Assembly (NCBI RefSeq): GCF_002158905.1
Contig: NZ_CP021431.1
Coordinates: 2,536,001-2,600,000, forward strand
Direction: 5' to 3'
From: Yoonia vestfoldensis
GTDB lineage: Bacteria; Pseudomonadota; Alphaproteobacteria; Rhodobacterales; Rhodobacteraceae
Length of the DNA: 64,000 bases
A program made the position numbers and the translations under genes. Below are positions 9,521 through 17,626 of this stretch, in pieces; the stretch's first letter is position 1; each line of letters begins with the position of its first letter. Below the pieces are notes generated by a model. That model saw nothing but the letters and a program-made list of their open reading frames with translations, was not told where the DNA came from and searched no databases.

Positions 9521-9765
9521 CAGTCGAGCTTCAGAACCTGAATATCCGACAGGGGCGTTCCATTCGCTTCGATCCAGGCACAGCGCTCTGCGATGGCTGA
9601 TGCATTCTCTTGAGCCCAGGCCTTTGCTTTTGCCAAGCGGACAGCCTCGGCGACTGCAGCGTCACTGATGGCTGAAACATTAAGACCCAACTCCCGCGCG
9701 GCAGCCAGGTTTGCGGCCGTCAGGGTGATGTTGGTGCGTTGTTTTTCTGCTGTGGCGTGCTGCAT
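9520..9765 (-). CDS. ccdA: CcdA-family antitoxin
   Basis: An 81-residue antitoxin with an N-terminal DNA-binding part ('KQRTNITLTAANLAAARELGLNVSAI') and an unfolded C-terminal toxin-binding part ('WAQENASAIAERCAWIEANGTPL'). I start it at the ATG at 9765, preceded by GGAGGG, not at the ATG at 9798. Normal CcdA length. Autoregulation by CcdA-CcdB is known for the family, and a dyad sits just upstream at 9794-9808. Confidence 0.87.
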   Translation of the reverse strand: MQHATAEKQRTNITLTAANLAAARELGLNVSAISDAAVAEAVRLAKAKAWAQENASAIAERCAWIEANGTPLSDIQVLKLD

Positions 9766-9793
9766 TGGGCCCTCCTGACACATACTCAACATA

Positions 9794-9808
9794 CACACTC
9801 AAAGTGTG
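9794..9808. promoter_or_regulatory. Perfect inverted repeat upstream of ccdAB (candidate operator)
   Basis: CACACT-CAA-AGTGTG: two perfect 6-base arms around a 3-base centre. It lies 29 bases upstream of the ccdA start, in the gap between the divergent ccdA and gpW genes, where a CcdA-CcdB operator is expected. Confidence 0.5.
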
Positions 9809-9825
9809 CCATACAAGTGAGTTCC

Positions 9826-10035
9826 ATGACCCTCGATGAGTTGAAACTCCGCCACAGTACGCTGTTGGCCGCGCGCTACAGCGGCACGCGGTCGGTCAGC
9901 TATGACGGCAAGACCGTGAACTACGGCACCGATGCCGAACTCGCGGCCGCGATCGGAGATATCGAACGGCGCATCGCCAAAATTGAGCGCAGCGCGGGGC
10001 GCATCCTGCGTCCCTACGCTGTGAAGGATCTGTGA
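9826..10035 (+). CDS. Phage head-tail joining protein, gpW-like
   Basis: A 69-residue protein starting MTLDELKLRHSTLLAARYSG, with 'RSVSYDGKTVNYGTDAELAAAI' in the middle. This is the pattern of lambda gpW, which sits at the head-tail junction. It begins at the ATG at 9826; it overlaps the portal gene by 4 bases. Its place between terminase and portal matches lambda-like gene order. Confidence 0.82.
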   Translation: MTLDELKLRHSTLLAARYSGTRSVSYDGKTVNYGTDAELAAAIGDIERRIAKIERSAGRILRPYAVKDL

Positions 10036-11543
10036 TGAACTGGCGGCAGCGTTTGGGGGCTTTCATCGGTGGCTTTGATGCCGGTCAGCATCATCGGCGC
10101 TTGCGCGGGTTCCAGGCGACACGGGCCCATGTCAACGCGCTGATCGCAGCCTCGGGCCCTGACATAACCGCCCGCGCCCGTTGGCTGGTGCGCAACAATG
10201 GCTATGCAGTGAACGCTGTGGAAAGCTGGGCCGCCAATACCGTGGGCGATGGCATCAAGCCGATATCAAAAATAGGGGACGCCGCGCGCAAGGAAGAGCT
10301 GCAGCGCCTCTGGCTTGCATGGACCGACGAGGCTGATGCCGAGGGGCTGACCGATTTCTACGGGTTGCAGCGCCGCGCCGCACGCGAGGTGTTTCTGGCA
10401 GGCGAGGTGTTCTTCCGCATCCTCATGCGCCGCCCAAGCGATGGGCTGACCGTCCCCTTGCAGCTGCAGATGTTGCCTGCAGAAATGTTGCCACTGGAGC
10501 AAACCGGCATCGCCGCGAACGGGAATGCCATCAGGCAGGGCATCGAGTTTGACCGGATTGGACGGCGCGTCGCCTATCACTTTTTCCGCCGTCACCCGGG
10601 CGACAGCACCGATCCGGGGTTGGCAGGAGAGATCGTCCGCGTGCCTGCATCGGAAGTGATCCACATTATCGACCCGGTCGAGGGTGGGCAGCTGCGCGGT
10701 GTGTCGAAACTGGCGCCCGCCATCTTGAAGTTGTTCCTGCTCGATCAGTATGACGACGCCGAGCTCGACCGAAAGAAGGTCGCCGCAATGTATGCAATGT
10801 TTGTCACCTCGCCTGCGCCGGAGAACCCCCTTGCGCCTGCCGAGGATGATGAGATGCCTGCCGGGGTGGAAATCAGCCCCGGCCAGATCGTGCGACTTGA
10901 TCCAGGCGAAGATGTAACCGTCGGACAGCCTGCCGACAGCGGGGGCACCTATGAGCCATTCCAATATCGCACCTTGCTGCAAATCTCAGCTGCACTTGGC
11001 ATACCCTACCCCTACATCGCCAACGATATGGTGAAGGGGAACTTCTCGAACTCGCGTCTCGCTCTGATCGAATTCCGCCGCCGGGTCTCGGCCTGGCAGC
11101 ACTCCGTCATGGTCTATCAGCTCTGCCGCCCCGTTTATGCGCGCTGGATGGATGCCGCCGTGCTGTCCGGCGCGCTGACCCTACCCGGCTATGAGGCCAA
11201 CCGCGTGCAGCTGCTCACTGCGGATTGGCTCCCCACCAAATGGGACTGGGTGGATCCGCTCAAAGACGCCAATGCCGAAATCGCCTCGATCGAAGCAGGG
11301 CTGAAATCGCGCACCCAAGCCATCGCCGAGCGTGGCTATGACGCCGAACAGGTTGATCGCGAGATTGCGGCCGAACGTGCGCGCGAGCGCGCGCTCGGCC
11401 TCGACTTCCGCCGGCCGGGGTCGCCCGCGCAGGGCGTGCAGGCAGTGCCGGTCAACGACGATGGCAGCGACGATGATGATGGCAGTGATGACACAGCAGA
11501 TGACGTGACAGCGCGTTCTCGCACCGAAGAGGACCAATCCTGA
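10032..11543 (+). CDS. Phage portal protein, lambda family
   Basis: A 503-residue portal of the lambda gpB family, forming the dodecameric DNA channel at one capsid vertex. Typical blocks: 'RARWLVRNNGYAVNAVESWAANTVGDGI' (about 47-74), 'VPASEVIHIIDPVEGGQLRGVSKLAP' (about 203-230) and 'FQYRTLLQISAALGIPYPYIANDM' (about 309-335). The C-terminus ends in an Asp/Ser-rich tail (about 478-490). It overlaps its neighbours at both ends by a few bases, showing translational coupling. Confidence 0.93.
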   Translation: MMNWRQRLGAFIGGFDAGQHHRRLRGFQATRAHVNALIAASGPDITARARWLVRNNGYAVNAVESWAANTVGDGIKPISKIGDAARKEELQRLWLAWTDEADAEGLTDFYGLQRRAAREVFLAGEVFFRILMRRPSDGLTVPLQLQMLPAEMLPLEQTGIAANGNAIRQGIEFDRIGRRVAYHFFRRHPGDSTDPGLAGEIVRVPASEVIHIIDPVEGGQLRGVSKLAPAILKLFLLDQYDDAELDRKKVAAMYAMFVTSPAPENPLAPAEDDEMPAGVEISPGQIVRLDPGEDVTVGQPADSGGTYEPFQYRTLLQISAALGIPYPYIANDMVKGNFSNSRLALIEFRRRVSAWQHSVMVYQLCRPVYARWMDAAVLSGALTLPGYEANRVQLLTADWLPTKWDWVDPLKDANAEIASIEAGLKSRTQAIAERGYDAEQVDREIAAERARERALGLDFRRPGSPAQGVQAVPVNDDGSDDDDGSDDTADDVTARSRTEEDQS

Positions 11544-12973
11544 TGCTCCATGCCCGCATTGCCGCGCGCGCGTTTAACACACCGCTGCTGGTTGAGCCCT
11601 CCAAAGCCATGGCGTTTCTGTCCGGCCTTGGGCCGCGCATCCTTGGGCGACAAGTCGAACTGTCAGGCAACGATGTGACCGATGCGCCCGGTACCGCCGC
11701 CCTGCCCGCCCGCGCCAGCATTCTCGCAGGAAACCTCACCGAGCGCCTGCGCCAACATGGCGACGCGCCCTACCCGGTTGTAGATGGCATCGCTGTGATC
11801 GAGATCGCCGGCGTGCTGATCCATCGCGGCAGCTGGATCGGACAATCCTCCGGCCAGACCAGCTACGAAGGGATCGCGGCACAGATCAACGCTGCAGCCA
11901 GTGATCCGGCCGTGCGCGGCATTGCGCTGGACATCGACAGCTTCGGCGGTGAGGTCGCTGGCGTCTTTGATCTCGCAGATCGCATTCGGGCCATTCGGGG
12001 CAGCAAGCCGGTTTGGGCCTTTGTCGCAGAACATGCCTTCTCGGCGGGATACGCGCTGGCCAGCCAAGCTGATCGCATCCTGCTGCCGCGGACCGGTGCG
12101 GTCGGCAGCATTGGCGTGGTCGTTATGCATGCCGATCTGAGCAGCCAGTTGGATCAGGACGGCGTGCGCGTCACCCTGATCCATTCTGGCCAGCACAAGG
12201 TCGATGGCAATCCGTATGCGCCGCTGCCCGAAGCCGTGCAGGGCGATATCCAGCGCGAGATCGATGTGCTGCGGTTTCTCTTCGCCGAGACCGTGGCCGC
12301 CGGCCGCGCTGGCAGGCTTAGCCAAGAGGCAGCGCTGGCCACAGAGGCTGCAACCTATCGCGGGGCGGATGCGGTGGCTGCAGGCCTTGCCGATGAAGTC
12401 ATCGATCTCACATGCGGCTTCGTCCGTTTCCGCGAAAGCCTATCGAGCCCATCCCCCACCGCGCGCCTGCCCCGCGCCACTTACACCCGACCAAAGGAGG
12501 CCGCCATGAGCGCCAATACAAATACCGCACAGGACAGCGAAGACCTCACCGAGGCCACAGACTTCGCACAGGAAAGCCCAGATGAGACATCAGACACATT
12601 GCCTGATCCCGGCGAGGAGCCCCAGCAACAATTGGAACCCGCACCAACAGCTGCGGCGCCCACGCAGACGCCAACGGCAAAGCAACCGAGCAATCTGGCA
12701 GAGCTATCGGCGCAACTGCGCGAAGCGGCAGCAGAAATCACGGACATCGCGGCACAGGCCGGTCGCCTCGGCATTGCAATCGATGCAGCGAAAGCACTCC
12801 GCGAAGGCACCGCCCCAGAAGCCTTGCGACGGCTGGTTCTGGAGCGCGCCAGCGCCGCAGCCGATGCCCGCGATATCGTTGCGGCACCACCTTCGCCGAT
12901 TATCCCAAAAAACGCAGAGAGCCCTATCGTGGCTGCCGCAAAGAAAGCTGCCTCGGCAGGCAGTCGGCACTGA
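11543..12973 (+). CDS. Capsid maturation protease, S49 family (lambda gpC-like)
   Basis: A 476-residue protein with an S49/ClpP-like serine protease domain (about 75-290). The nucleophile is expected in 'HAFSAGYALAS' and the general-base lysine in 'SGQHKVDGNPYAP'. The last third (about 320-476) is acidic, low in complexity and then helical, as expected of a scaffold. As in lambda C/Nu3, that scaffold seems also to be made separately from an internal start (see 12506). It shares one base with the portal stop. Confidence 0.9.
   Translation: MLHARIAARAFNTPLLVEPSKAMAFLSGLGPRILGRQVELSGNDVTDAPGTAALPARASILAGNLTERLRQHGDAPYPVVDGIAVIEIAGVLIHRGSWIGQSSGQTSYEGIAAQINAAASDPAVRGIALDIDSFGGEVAGVFDLADRIRAIRGSKPVWAFVAEHAFSAGYALASQADRILLPRTGAVGSIGVVVMHADLSSQLDQDGVRVTLIHSGQHKVDGNPYAPLPEAVQGDIQREIDVLRFLFAETVAAGRAGRLSQEAALATEAATYRGADAVAAGLADEVIDLTCGFVRFRESLSSPSPTARLPRATYTRPKEAAMSANTNTAQDSEDLTEATDFAQESPDETSDTLPDPGEEPQQQLEPAPTAAAPTQTPTAKQPSNLAELSAQLREAAAEITDIAAQAGRLGIAIDAAKALREGTAPEALRRLVLERASAAADARDIVAAPPSPIIPKNAESPIVAAAKKAASAGSRH
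12506..12973 (+). CDS. Nested capsid scaffold protein (lambda Nu3-like) from an internal start
   Basis: An ATG at 12506, in frame with the protease, is preceded by a near-perfect ribosome site AAAGGAGG with good spacing. Translation from it gives 155 residues: an acidic, Thr/Pro/Gln-rich first half and a helical second half ('LAELSAQLREAAAEITDIA'). In lambda, Nu3 is made in just this way from within gene C and guides shell assembly. The start lies right after the protease domain. The site and placement are seen; the role is by analogy. Confidence 0.72.
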   Translation: MSANTNTAQDSEDLTEATDFAQESPDETSDTLPDPGEEPQQQLEPAPTAAAPTQTPTAKQPSNLAELSAQLREAAAEITDIAAQAGRLGIAIDAAKALREGTAPEALRRLVLERASAAADARDIVAAPPSPIIPKNAESPIVAAAKKAASAGSRH

Positions 12974-13010
12974 AGCGCTTACCACCCTGATACATGACCG
13001 CCCACCTGAT

Positions 13011-13047
13011 CCCCCGCCGCTCCTCCCCGGCGGGGGATTTCTTTTGT
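13011..13047 (+). terminator. Strong hairpin with T-rich tail between protease and decoration genes
   Basis: A perfect 9-base stem (13011-13019 with 13028-13036, all G-C) with an 8-base loop, followed by ATTTCTTTTGT. It looks like an intrinsic terminator or attenuator inside the late operon. It would cut transcription before the decoration and capsid genes unless phage antitermination or a local promoter is used. Confidence 0.55.
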
Positions 13048-13071
13048 CCCTCAATCCTTTGGAGATACCCC

Positions 13072-13452
13072 ATGTCCGTGCTGACCCAACCGCCCTCCAT
13101 GGGCGATGTCCTCAAATACGAGCTCAACCCAAACTTCACCCGCGAAACGATCACCCTGCTGGCAGGCGCCGCCTATCCCGTTGGCGCCGTGCTCGGTCGG
13201 ATTACCGCCAGCGGCAAATACAAGCTTGCGACCTCAGGTGGCACAGATGGTGGGCAAACCGCAGCGGCTGTTCTGCTCTACGCCGCTGATGCCACGTCCG
13301 CTGATGCGACAGGATTGGTTGTCATGCGCGGCCCCGCCATCGTCTCAAAGTCGGCACTGGTCTTTGACGCCACCGTCGATGACGCAGCGAAGATTGCCAC
13401 CAAGCACGGCCAGCTCACCGCTATCGGGATCATACCACGCGATCAGGCTTGA
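13072..13452 (+). CDS. Head decoration protein, lambda gpD-like
   Basis: A 126-residue protein with 'GDVLKYELNPNFTRETITLLAGAAYPVGAVLGRIT' and 'LVVMRGPAIVSKSAL', typical of the gpD family, whose trimers stabilise the expanded capsid. Start at the ATG at 13072 after TTGGAGAT. It lies just before the major capsid gene, the usual order. Confidence 0.88.
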   Translation: MSVLTQPPSMGDVLKYELNPNFTRETITLLAGAAYPVGAVLGRITASGKYKLATSGGTDGGQTAAAVLLYAADATSADATGLVVMRGPAIVSKSALVFDATVDDAAKIATKHGQLTAIGIIPRDQA

Positions 13453-13578
13453 TCCTTGCTCAACGCCGCGCGCGGTTGACGCAGCGACCAGTACCTGAGC
13501 GCGCGCGAAGCGCCGTCCAGTGCTTCACGCCAATCCACCACAACCCATTCCCTGCCCCTCAATCCCCCGGAGTTTACA

Positions 13579-14601
13579 ATGACTATCACGCGCAACCCGT
13601 TTGACGCGGGCGGCTATTCGCTCGCCGAGATGACACAGGCCATCAACATCCTGCCCAATCTTTATACCCGTCTGGGCCAGCTTGGCCTGTTCCGCTTTCA
13701 AGGTGTCACACAGCGCTCTGTTGTAATCGAGCAGCGTGAGGGCGTACTCAGCCTGCTACCATCGGTTCCACTAGGTGCACCGGCAACGCTAGGCACACGC
13801 GAAATGCGGTCCATGCGCAGCTTTAGCCTGCCCTGGATCCCGCATGACGACATCATCCTTCCTGGGGATATCCAGGGTGTACCCGCACTTGGCATGTCAG
13901 ACATGGCCGACCCATTAACCGAGGTGATGACGGAAAAGCTCACAGTGATGCGGCGCAAACACGCACAGACACGCGAGTACATGGAGATGAATGCGCTGCG
14001 CGGGATCGTCAAGGACGGCGCGGGCAGCACGCTTTATGATTATTTTGCTGAGTTTGGCCTTGAACAAATCTCTGTCGATTTTGCCTTTGGCACAGCCGGC
14101 AGCAACATCCAGGCAAAGATCCGCACCGTGCTGCGCGCAATCGAAGACAACCTCATGGGCGAGACCATGAGCACCGCCCATGCACTGGTCAGTTCGGAGT
14201 TCTTTGACAAGCTGATCAGCCACCCCAAAACCGAAGACGCCTACAAGTTCTTTTCAGCCTCGGGTGGGCAACCGTTGAGAGACGACATGCGGCGAGCCTT
14301 TCCTTTTGGCGGCCTTCTGTTCGAGGAATATAACGGCCGTGCTCCGCTGTCGAACGGCACGACAGAGCGCTTCATTGGTGTGGGCGAAGGGATCGCTTTT
14401 CCGCTGGGCACTTTCGATACATTTACGACCTACGGCGGCCCCGCCAATCTGCTGGAGGCCGCGAATACAGTCGGCTTGCCGCTCTATGCCCGCCAGCAAG
14501 TTGATGCCAAGGGGCGTTGGATTGATTTGATGACAGAGGCATCCATCCTACCGGTCAACAAGCGGCCGCGGTTGGCGATCAGGCTCATGAGTTCAAACTG
14601 A
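13579..14601 (+). CDS. Major capsid protein, lambda gpE family
   Basis: A 340-residue shell protein of the gpE family. The N-terminal motif 'NPFDAGGYSLAEMTQAINILPN' and the middle 'QREGVLSLLPSVPLGAP' and 'VMTEKLTVMRRKHAQTREYMEMNALRG' are characteristic, as is the C-terminal 'GEGIAFPLGT' region. CCCCGGAG precedes the ATG. This gene and gpD separate the phage from the HK97-type gene transfer agent of Rhodobacterales. Confidence 0.93.
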   Translation: MTITRNPFDAGGYSLAEMTQAINILPNLYTRLGQLGLFRFQGVTQRSVVIEQREGVLSLLPSVPLGAPATLGTREMRSMRSFSLPWIPHDDIILPGDIQGVPALGMSDMADPLTEVMTEKLTVMRRKHAQTREYMEMNALRGIVKDGAGSTLYDYFAEFGLEQISVDFAFGTAGSNIQAKIRTVLRAIEDNLMGETMSTAHALVSSEFFDKLISHPKTEDAYKFFSASGGQPLRDDMRRAFPFGGLLFEEYNGRAPLSNGTTERFIGVGEGIAFPLGTFDTFTTYGGPANLLEAANTVGLPLYARQQVDAKGRWIDLMTEASILPVNKRPRLAIRLMSSN

Positions 14602-14613
14602 AAGGACTAAGAC

Positions 14614-14955
14614 ATGACCGCCTTTGCTGGGGCACTCGATCTGCTGTTCGCTGATCCGAACCTCGCCCATGAGGCTTGGCATCGTGACAGCGAAGGGCAG
14701 TTCACCCAGATCCGCATCATCCCGCGTCGCAATGATGATGTGACCACGATCGGAGCGGCGCGTCTGGTCTCGGAAACATTCCGTTTCGACGTGCGCGTGT
14801 CTGAATTGCCCGCGCCCCGCCCGAACGAGCAGATCCTGCTTGGTGAAGAAACCTTCCTGATCCAAGGTGAGCCGATCCGCGATCGCGAGCGCTTGATCTG
14901 GACGGTGGAGTTATTGCCCTGGTGGCCTGACCCTTATGCTGATGTCACGGGCTAA
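14614..14955 (+). CDS. Phage head-tail joining protein
   Basis: A 113-residue protein directly after the capsid gene, with 'HRDSEGQFTQIRIIPRRNDDV' and a C-terminal 'ERLIWTVELLPWW'. Position and size match the lambda FII-like joining proteins that cap the filled head. No catalytic motif is expected. AAAGGACTAAGAC precedes the start. Confidence 0.7.
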   Translation: MTAFAGALDLLFADPNLAHEAWHRDSEGQFTQIRIIPRRNDDVTTIGAARLVSETFRFDVRVSELPAPRPNEQILLGEETFLIQGEPIRDRERLIWTVELLPWWPDPYADVTG

Positions 14956-15177
14956 AGAAGGGGCGCGCGCATGATCAGCACCTGACCCGTCAAACATCTT
15001 TGACCTCTATCGTCGCGTTTTTGTCGCTTCATTTGAGGCTTGATCAGGGCAGTAGATCATTTGCGGGGCTCTTTTGCGTGTTCGCAATACTTTTGAACTG
15101 CGCGAGGCGAACGGGATAGATTGACGCAGGCCATTTGCACCTCGTCTCATTGCACCCTGTCTTGGAGGTGAAACCTG

Positions 15178-15375
15178 ATGCGCCAAAAACTACGAGAAAT
15201 CCGCTGTGTTTGCGCAAAGGGCCAAGAGGTGCTTGTCGTCGAATGGGGCTTTGGCGCCTCTGCGGCGGATCAGAAATCCAGCCGGGAGTTTCGCTTGGAA
15301 GACGGATCACCTGTGAATTACATCGGCAGTGCCTATGAACACTTTTACACAGGGCAAGTCTTTACGCCGGTCTGA
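15178..15375 (+). CDS. Hypothetical 65-residue protein
   Basis: A small protein (MRQKLREIRCVCAKGQEVLV...) with a strong ribosome site GGAGG about 9 bases upstream of the ATG. It is rich in charged and aromatic residues and has two N-terminal cysteines ('CVC'). I do not recognise a family. The preceding 14956-15177 stretch holds no gene that I can see and is more AT-rich than the capsid genes. Confidence 0.55.
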   Translation: MRQKLREIRCVCAKGQEVLVVEWGFGASAADQKSSREFRLEDGSPVNYIGSAYEHFYTGQVFTPV

Positions 15376-15414
15376 ACATCATCACCAAGCCCACCGATGT
15401 GATTGGACACGACC

Positions 15415-16047
15415 ATGAAACTGAATATCGCTGCTGTGCCTAATTTGGCGGGCATGATGGCTGCTGAAATCACCGCTGGTGAAAAGGCCGTCACAAAGGC
15501 CGTGGGTGACGCGGGCACCAGCCTCAAAACTGCTTGGCGCGCGCAGATCACGGGAGCCGGTCTTGGCCAACGGCTTGCACGCACCATCCGCTCGGAGGTC
15601 TATCCCAAGGGCCAACCCAGCCTGAATGCGGCTGCACTGGTTTGGTCGCAAGCGCCGGTGGTTGTCGGCGCGCATGATACGGGGCCGCTCATTCGCTCTC
15701 AGAATGGCTTTTGGCTCGCAATCCCGACAGCGGCCGCGGGTAAATCCGCGCGCGATGGGCGCATCACGCCCGGCGAATGGGAACGTCGGCGCGGGTTACG
15801 GCTGCGGTTTGTTTATCGCCGCAACGTGCCGAGCTTGCTGGTGGCCGAAGGGCGGCTGAATACCCGCGGGGTCGGCGTGGCCTCGCGGTCCAAGACCGGG
15901 CGCGGGCTGACCACTGTGCCGATCTTCCTGCTGGTGCCACAGGTCAAGCTGCGCAAACGGCTCGATCTTGCGCGCGATGCCAAGGTGGCGCAGGAGCGCA
16001 TCGTAGGTGCGATTGTGGCAAATTGGGTGGCGCGATTTACCTCGTAA
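15415..16047 (+). CDS. DUF6441-type phage head-tail protein
   Basis: A 210-residue basic protein starting MKLNIAAVPNLAG with 'KAVGDAGTSLKTAWRAQI' and a C-terminal 'VPIFLLVPQVKLRKRLDLARDA'. It fits the DUF6441 family found between head-tail and tail genes of Rhodobacterales phages, where lambda has gpZ; a tail-completion role is likely. Its last 11 bases overlap the end of the acyl carrier protein relic, which runs the opposite way. Confidence 0.72.
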   Translation: MKLNIAAVPNLAGMMAAEITAGEKAVTKAVGDAGTSLKTAWRAQITGAGLGQRLARTIRSEVYPKGQPSLNAAALVWSQAPVVVGAHDTGPLIRSQNGFWLAIPTAAAGKSARDGRITPGEWERRRGLRLRFVYRRNVPSLLVAEGRLNTRGVGVASRSKTGRGLTTVPIFLLVPQVKLRKRLDLARDAKVAQERIVGAIVANWVARFTS

Positions 16048-16281
16048 CTTGTGATTTTGTGTCGATTAATAACTCTAGATCGCCAAGCGTTTTGGTGCTC
16101 TCGATGTCGTCATCAAAATCTCGATACCGAACTCTTTTTCGATGGCCATGGAGATTTCGACGATATCCAGACTGTCAGCGCCGAGGTCGGCGACGAACGA
16201 TGCCTCAGACACAAGGTCGGCTTCATCCATGTTAAACTTTGCGGCAATGACTTTTCTGACGCGCTTTGCTGTGTCGCTCAT
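16037..16281 (-). pseudogene. Acyl carrier protein gene with a 1-base frameshift
   Basis: From the ATG at 16281 the frame encodes a clear acyl carrier protein with the phosphopantetheine site 'GADSLD' (Ser about residue 34) and '[10 protein letters not shown]'. In that frame it stops at 16075 after an unrelated tail. Shifting by one base at the TTTT run near 16112-16117 gives the expected ACP ending '[17 protein letters not shown]', which continues to a stop at 16037. The full span is 245 bases, one short of 82 codons. It is either a pseudogene, a sequencing error at a homopolymer, or a frameshifted gene; a gene inside a phage tail operon is odd in any case. Confidence 0.75.
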
Positions 16282-16551
16282 TACTTTGTATCCTTTTTGA
16301 TCACACAAAGGCGCGGCTATACCGTCCTGTTTCCTGTTACACGCAAAGCTTTGCCGGTGGATGACGAAATACGCCTAACTTCTTCGCCATGAATACCATG
16401 CTGTTTCCGAAAAATAACGATAAAATATCACATGGCCTGATCGCCAACGTCCGTTGTGTTCAGCGCCCTGCGCCTGAAGTTGACCACATCGATTGATTCA
16501 CAGGTAAAATAAGGCAATCGTTTGACAAGCGGTAATTTGCCACGACGATTG

Positions 16552-17121
16552 ATGCAGAACAGCAAGCAAGCCAGCGGGGTCTTTGTTTTGCCGAAATTCA
16601 CTCTGGAGTTATCAACAGAGGCGATCAGGCTGCTGTTCGACTTACATGGGCAACCTTGTGTGATTGGTGATGTGACACCGTCAAGCCGACACTTGGACCA
16701 TCAAATGGCCGCCTTGCTCGGTCTGGCAGCCAGACTATCGAAGCCACCGATTGTGACGACAATTGTGGTTCCACGTGAGCATGTTCTTTACAAGACACTG
16801 TACGTCGATCTCACGGTGGACCTCTCAGAACACCAGATTGTCGATTACATCTGTGGCGTGACGGAACTGACCAAAGATGCGATTTGCGTCGATTGGGTTG
16901 TTGTTGGATCGGCGGTACATATTGCTGCAGTCGAGAAGCTAACGCTCTTGGAAGCCGGTGAATTTGCCAAGCGGCATGGTTTTGTGACGGATGTTTTTAC
17001 AAGCCATGCTCTGACAGGTCAGTTTCCACGACAGCCTGTGTTCAACGATCCGCGTACTCTGAAGCGTCCTAGCTTCATGCCGCGTCAACAACATCCTCGG
17101 CAATATCAAGACGGCCAATGA
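16552..17121 (+). CDS. PilM-like protein of the Rhodobacteraceae 'translation initiation factor 2' family, short form
   Basis: A 189-residue protein resembling the N-terminal domain of a long Rhodobacteraceae family often (mis)labelled translation initiation factor 2, with an actin/PilM-like look: 'LPKFTLELSTEAIRLLFDLHGQPCVIGDV', 'VVPREHVLYKTLYVD' and 'FPRQPVF'. The long family members have a large extra C-terminal region, absent here. The ATG at 16552 is used; a TTG at 16522 preceded by AAGG is the alternative. It is unlike phage genes and lies between head-tail and tail genes. The 16282-16551 stretch before it has no gene and is AT-rich. Confidence 0.5.
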   Translation: MQNSKQASGVFVLPKFTLELSTEAIRLLFDLHGQPCVIGDVTPSSRHLDHQMAALLGLAARLSKPPIVTTIVVPREHVLYKTLYVDLTVDLSEHQIVDYICGVTELTKDAICVDWVVVGSAVHIAAVEKLTLLEAGEFAKRHGFVTDVFTSHALTGQFPRQPVFNDPRTLKRPSFMPRQQHPRQYQDGQ

Positions 17122-17192
17122 CGCCAACATATGCAGCCTTCGTTTTGCGAAATTGGTCCTGCATTGCCCCAACTTAGAACACTGGAATAATA

Positions 17193-17618
17193 ATGCCCTC
17201 GCCCCGCGAAACCATCCTGACCGCCCTGGCGGACCTGTTGCGCACGGTCCCACATGTGCCGGTGCTGCGCGGCGAGGTGCTGCCCGAGCGCATCCCGCCC
17301 TCGGGCCTGATGATCCTGCGCGACGGCAACCCGGGCGCGCCCGGCGTGACGCTGTCGCCGCTGATGTATCATTACCAGCACCGCGCCGAGCTGGAGGTGA
17401 TCGTGCAAGCGGGCGAGGAGCGTGATGCGCGGTTTGACCGGCTGATTGGGCGCATTGGCGCAGCCGTCTCTGCTGACCGCAGTTTGCGCGGGTTGTGCGA
17501 CTGGGTCGAGGCAGAGGCGCCCGAGCCTGTCGATCTGGCTGTCGAGGGAAGTGCCACCATCAAAGCGGCGATCATCCCGATCATTCTGCATTACGCGGCG
17601 GGTGATCCGCTCTCTTGA
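17193..17618 (+). CDS. Phage tail terminator-like protein (gpU/DUF3168-like)
   Basis: A 141-residue protein with 'RETILTALADLLRTVPHVPVLRGEVLPERIPPSG' and 'YQHRAELEVIVQAGEERDARFDRLIGRIGAAV', as in tail-terminator proteins that end tail-tube growth. In Rhodobacterales this gene is often mislabelled acyl-CoA transferase. It lies before the tail-tube gene, as expected. 'GAATAATA' precedes the ATG, with no strong ribosome site. Confidence 0.7.
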   Translation: MPSPRETILTALADLLRTVPHVPVLRGEVLPERIPPSGLMILRDGNPGAPGVTLSPLMYHYQHRAELEVIVQAGEERDARFDRLIGRIGAAVSADRSLRGLCDWVEAEAPEPVDLAVEGSATIKAAIIPIILHYAAGDPLS

Positions 17619-17626
17619 TCTGGTTT

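Noticed and set aside
10266..10982. Minus-strand frame of 238 codons inside the portal gene
   Set aside because: No family likeness or ribosome site; the portal on the other strand is certain.
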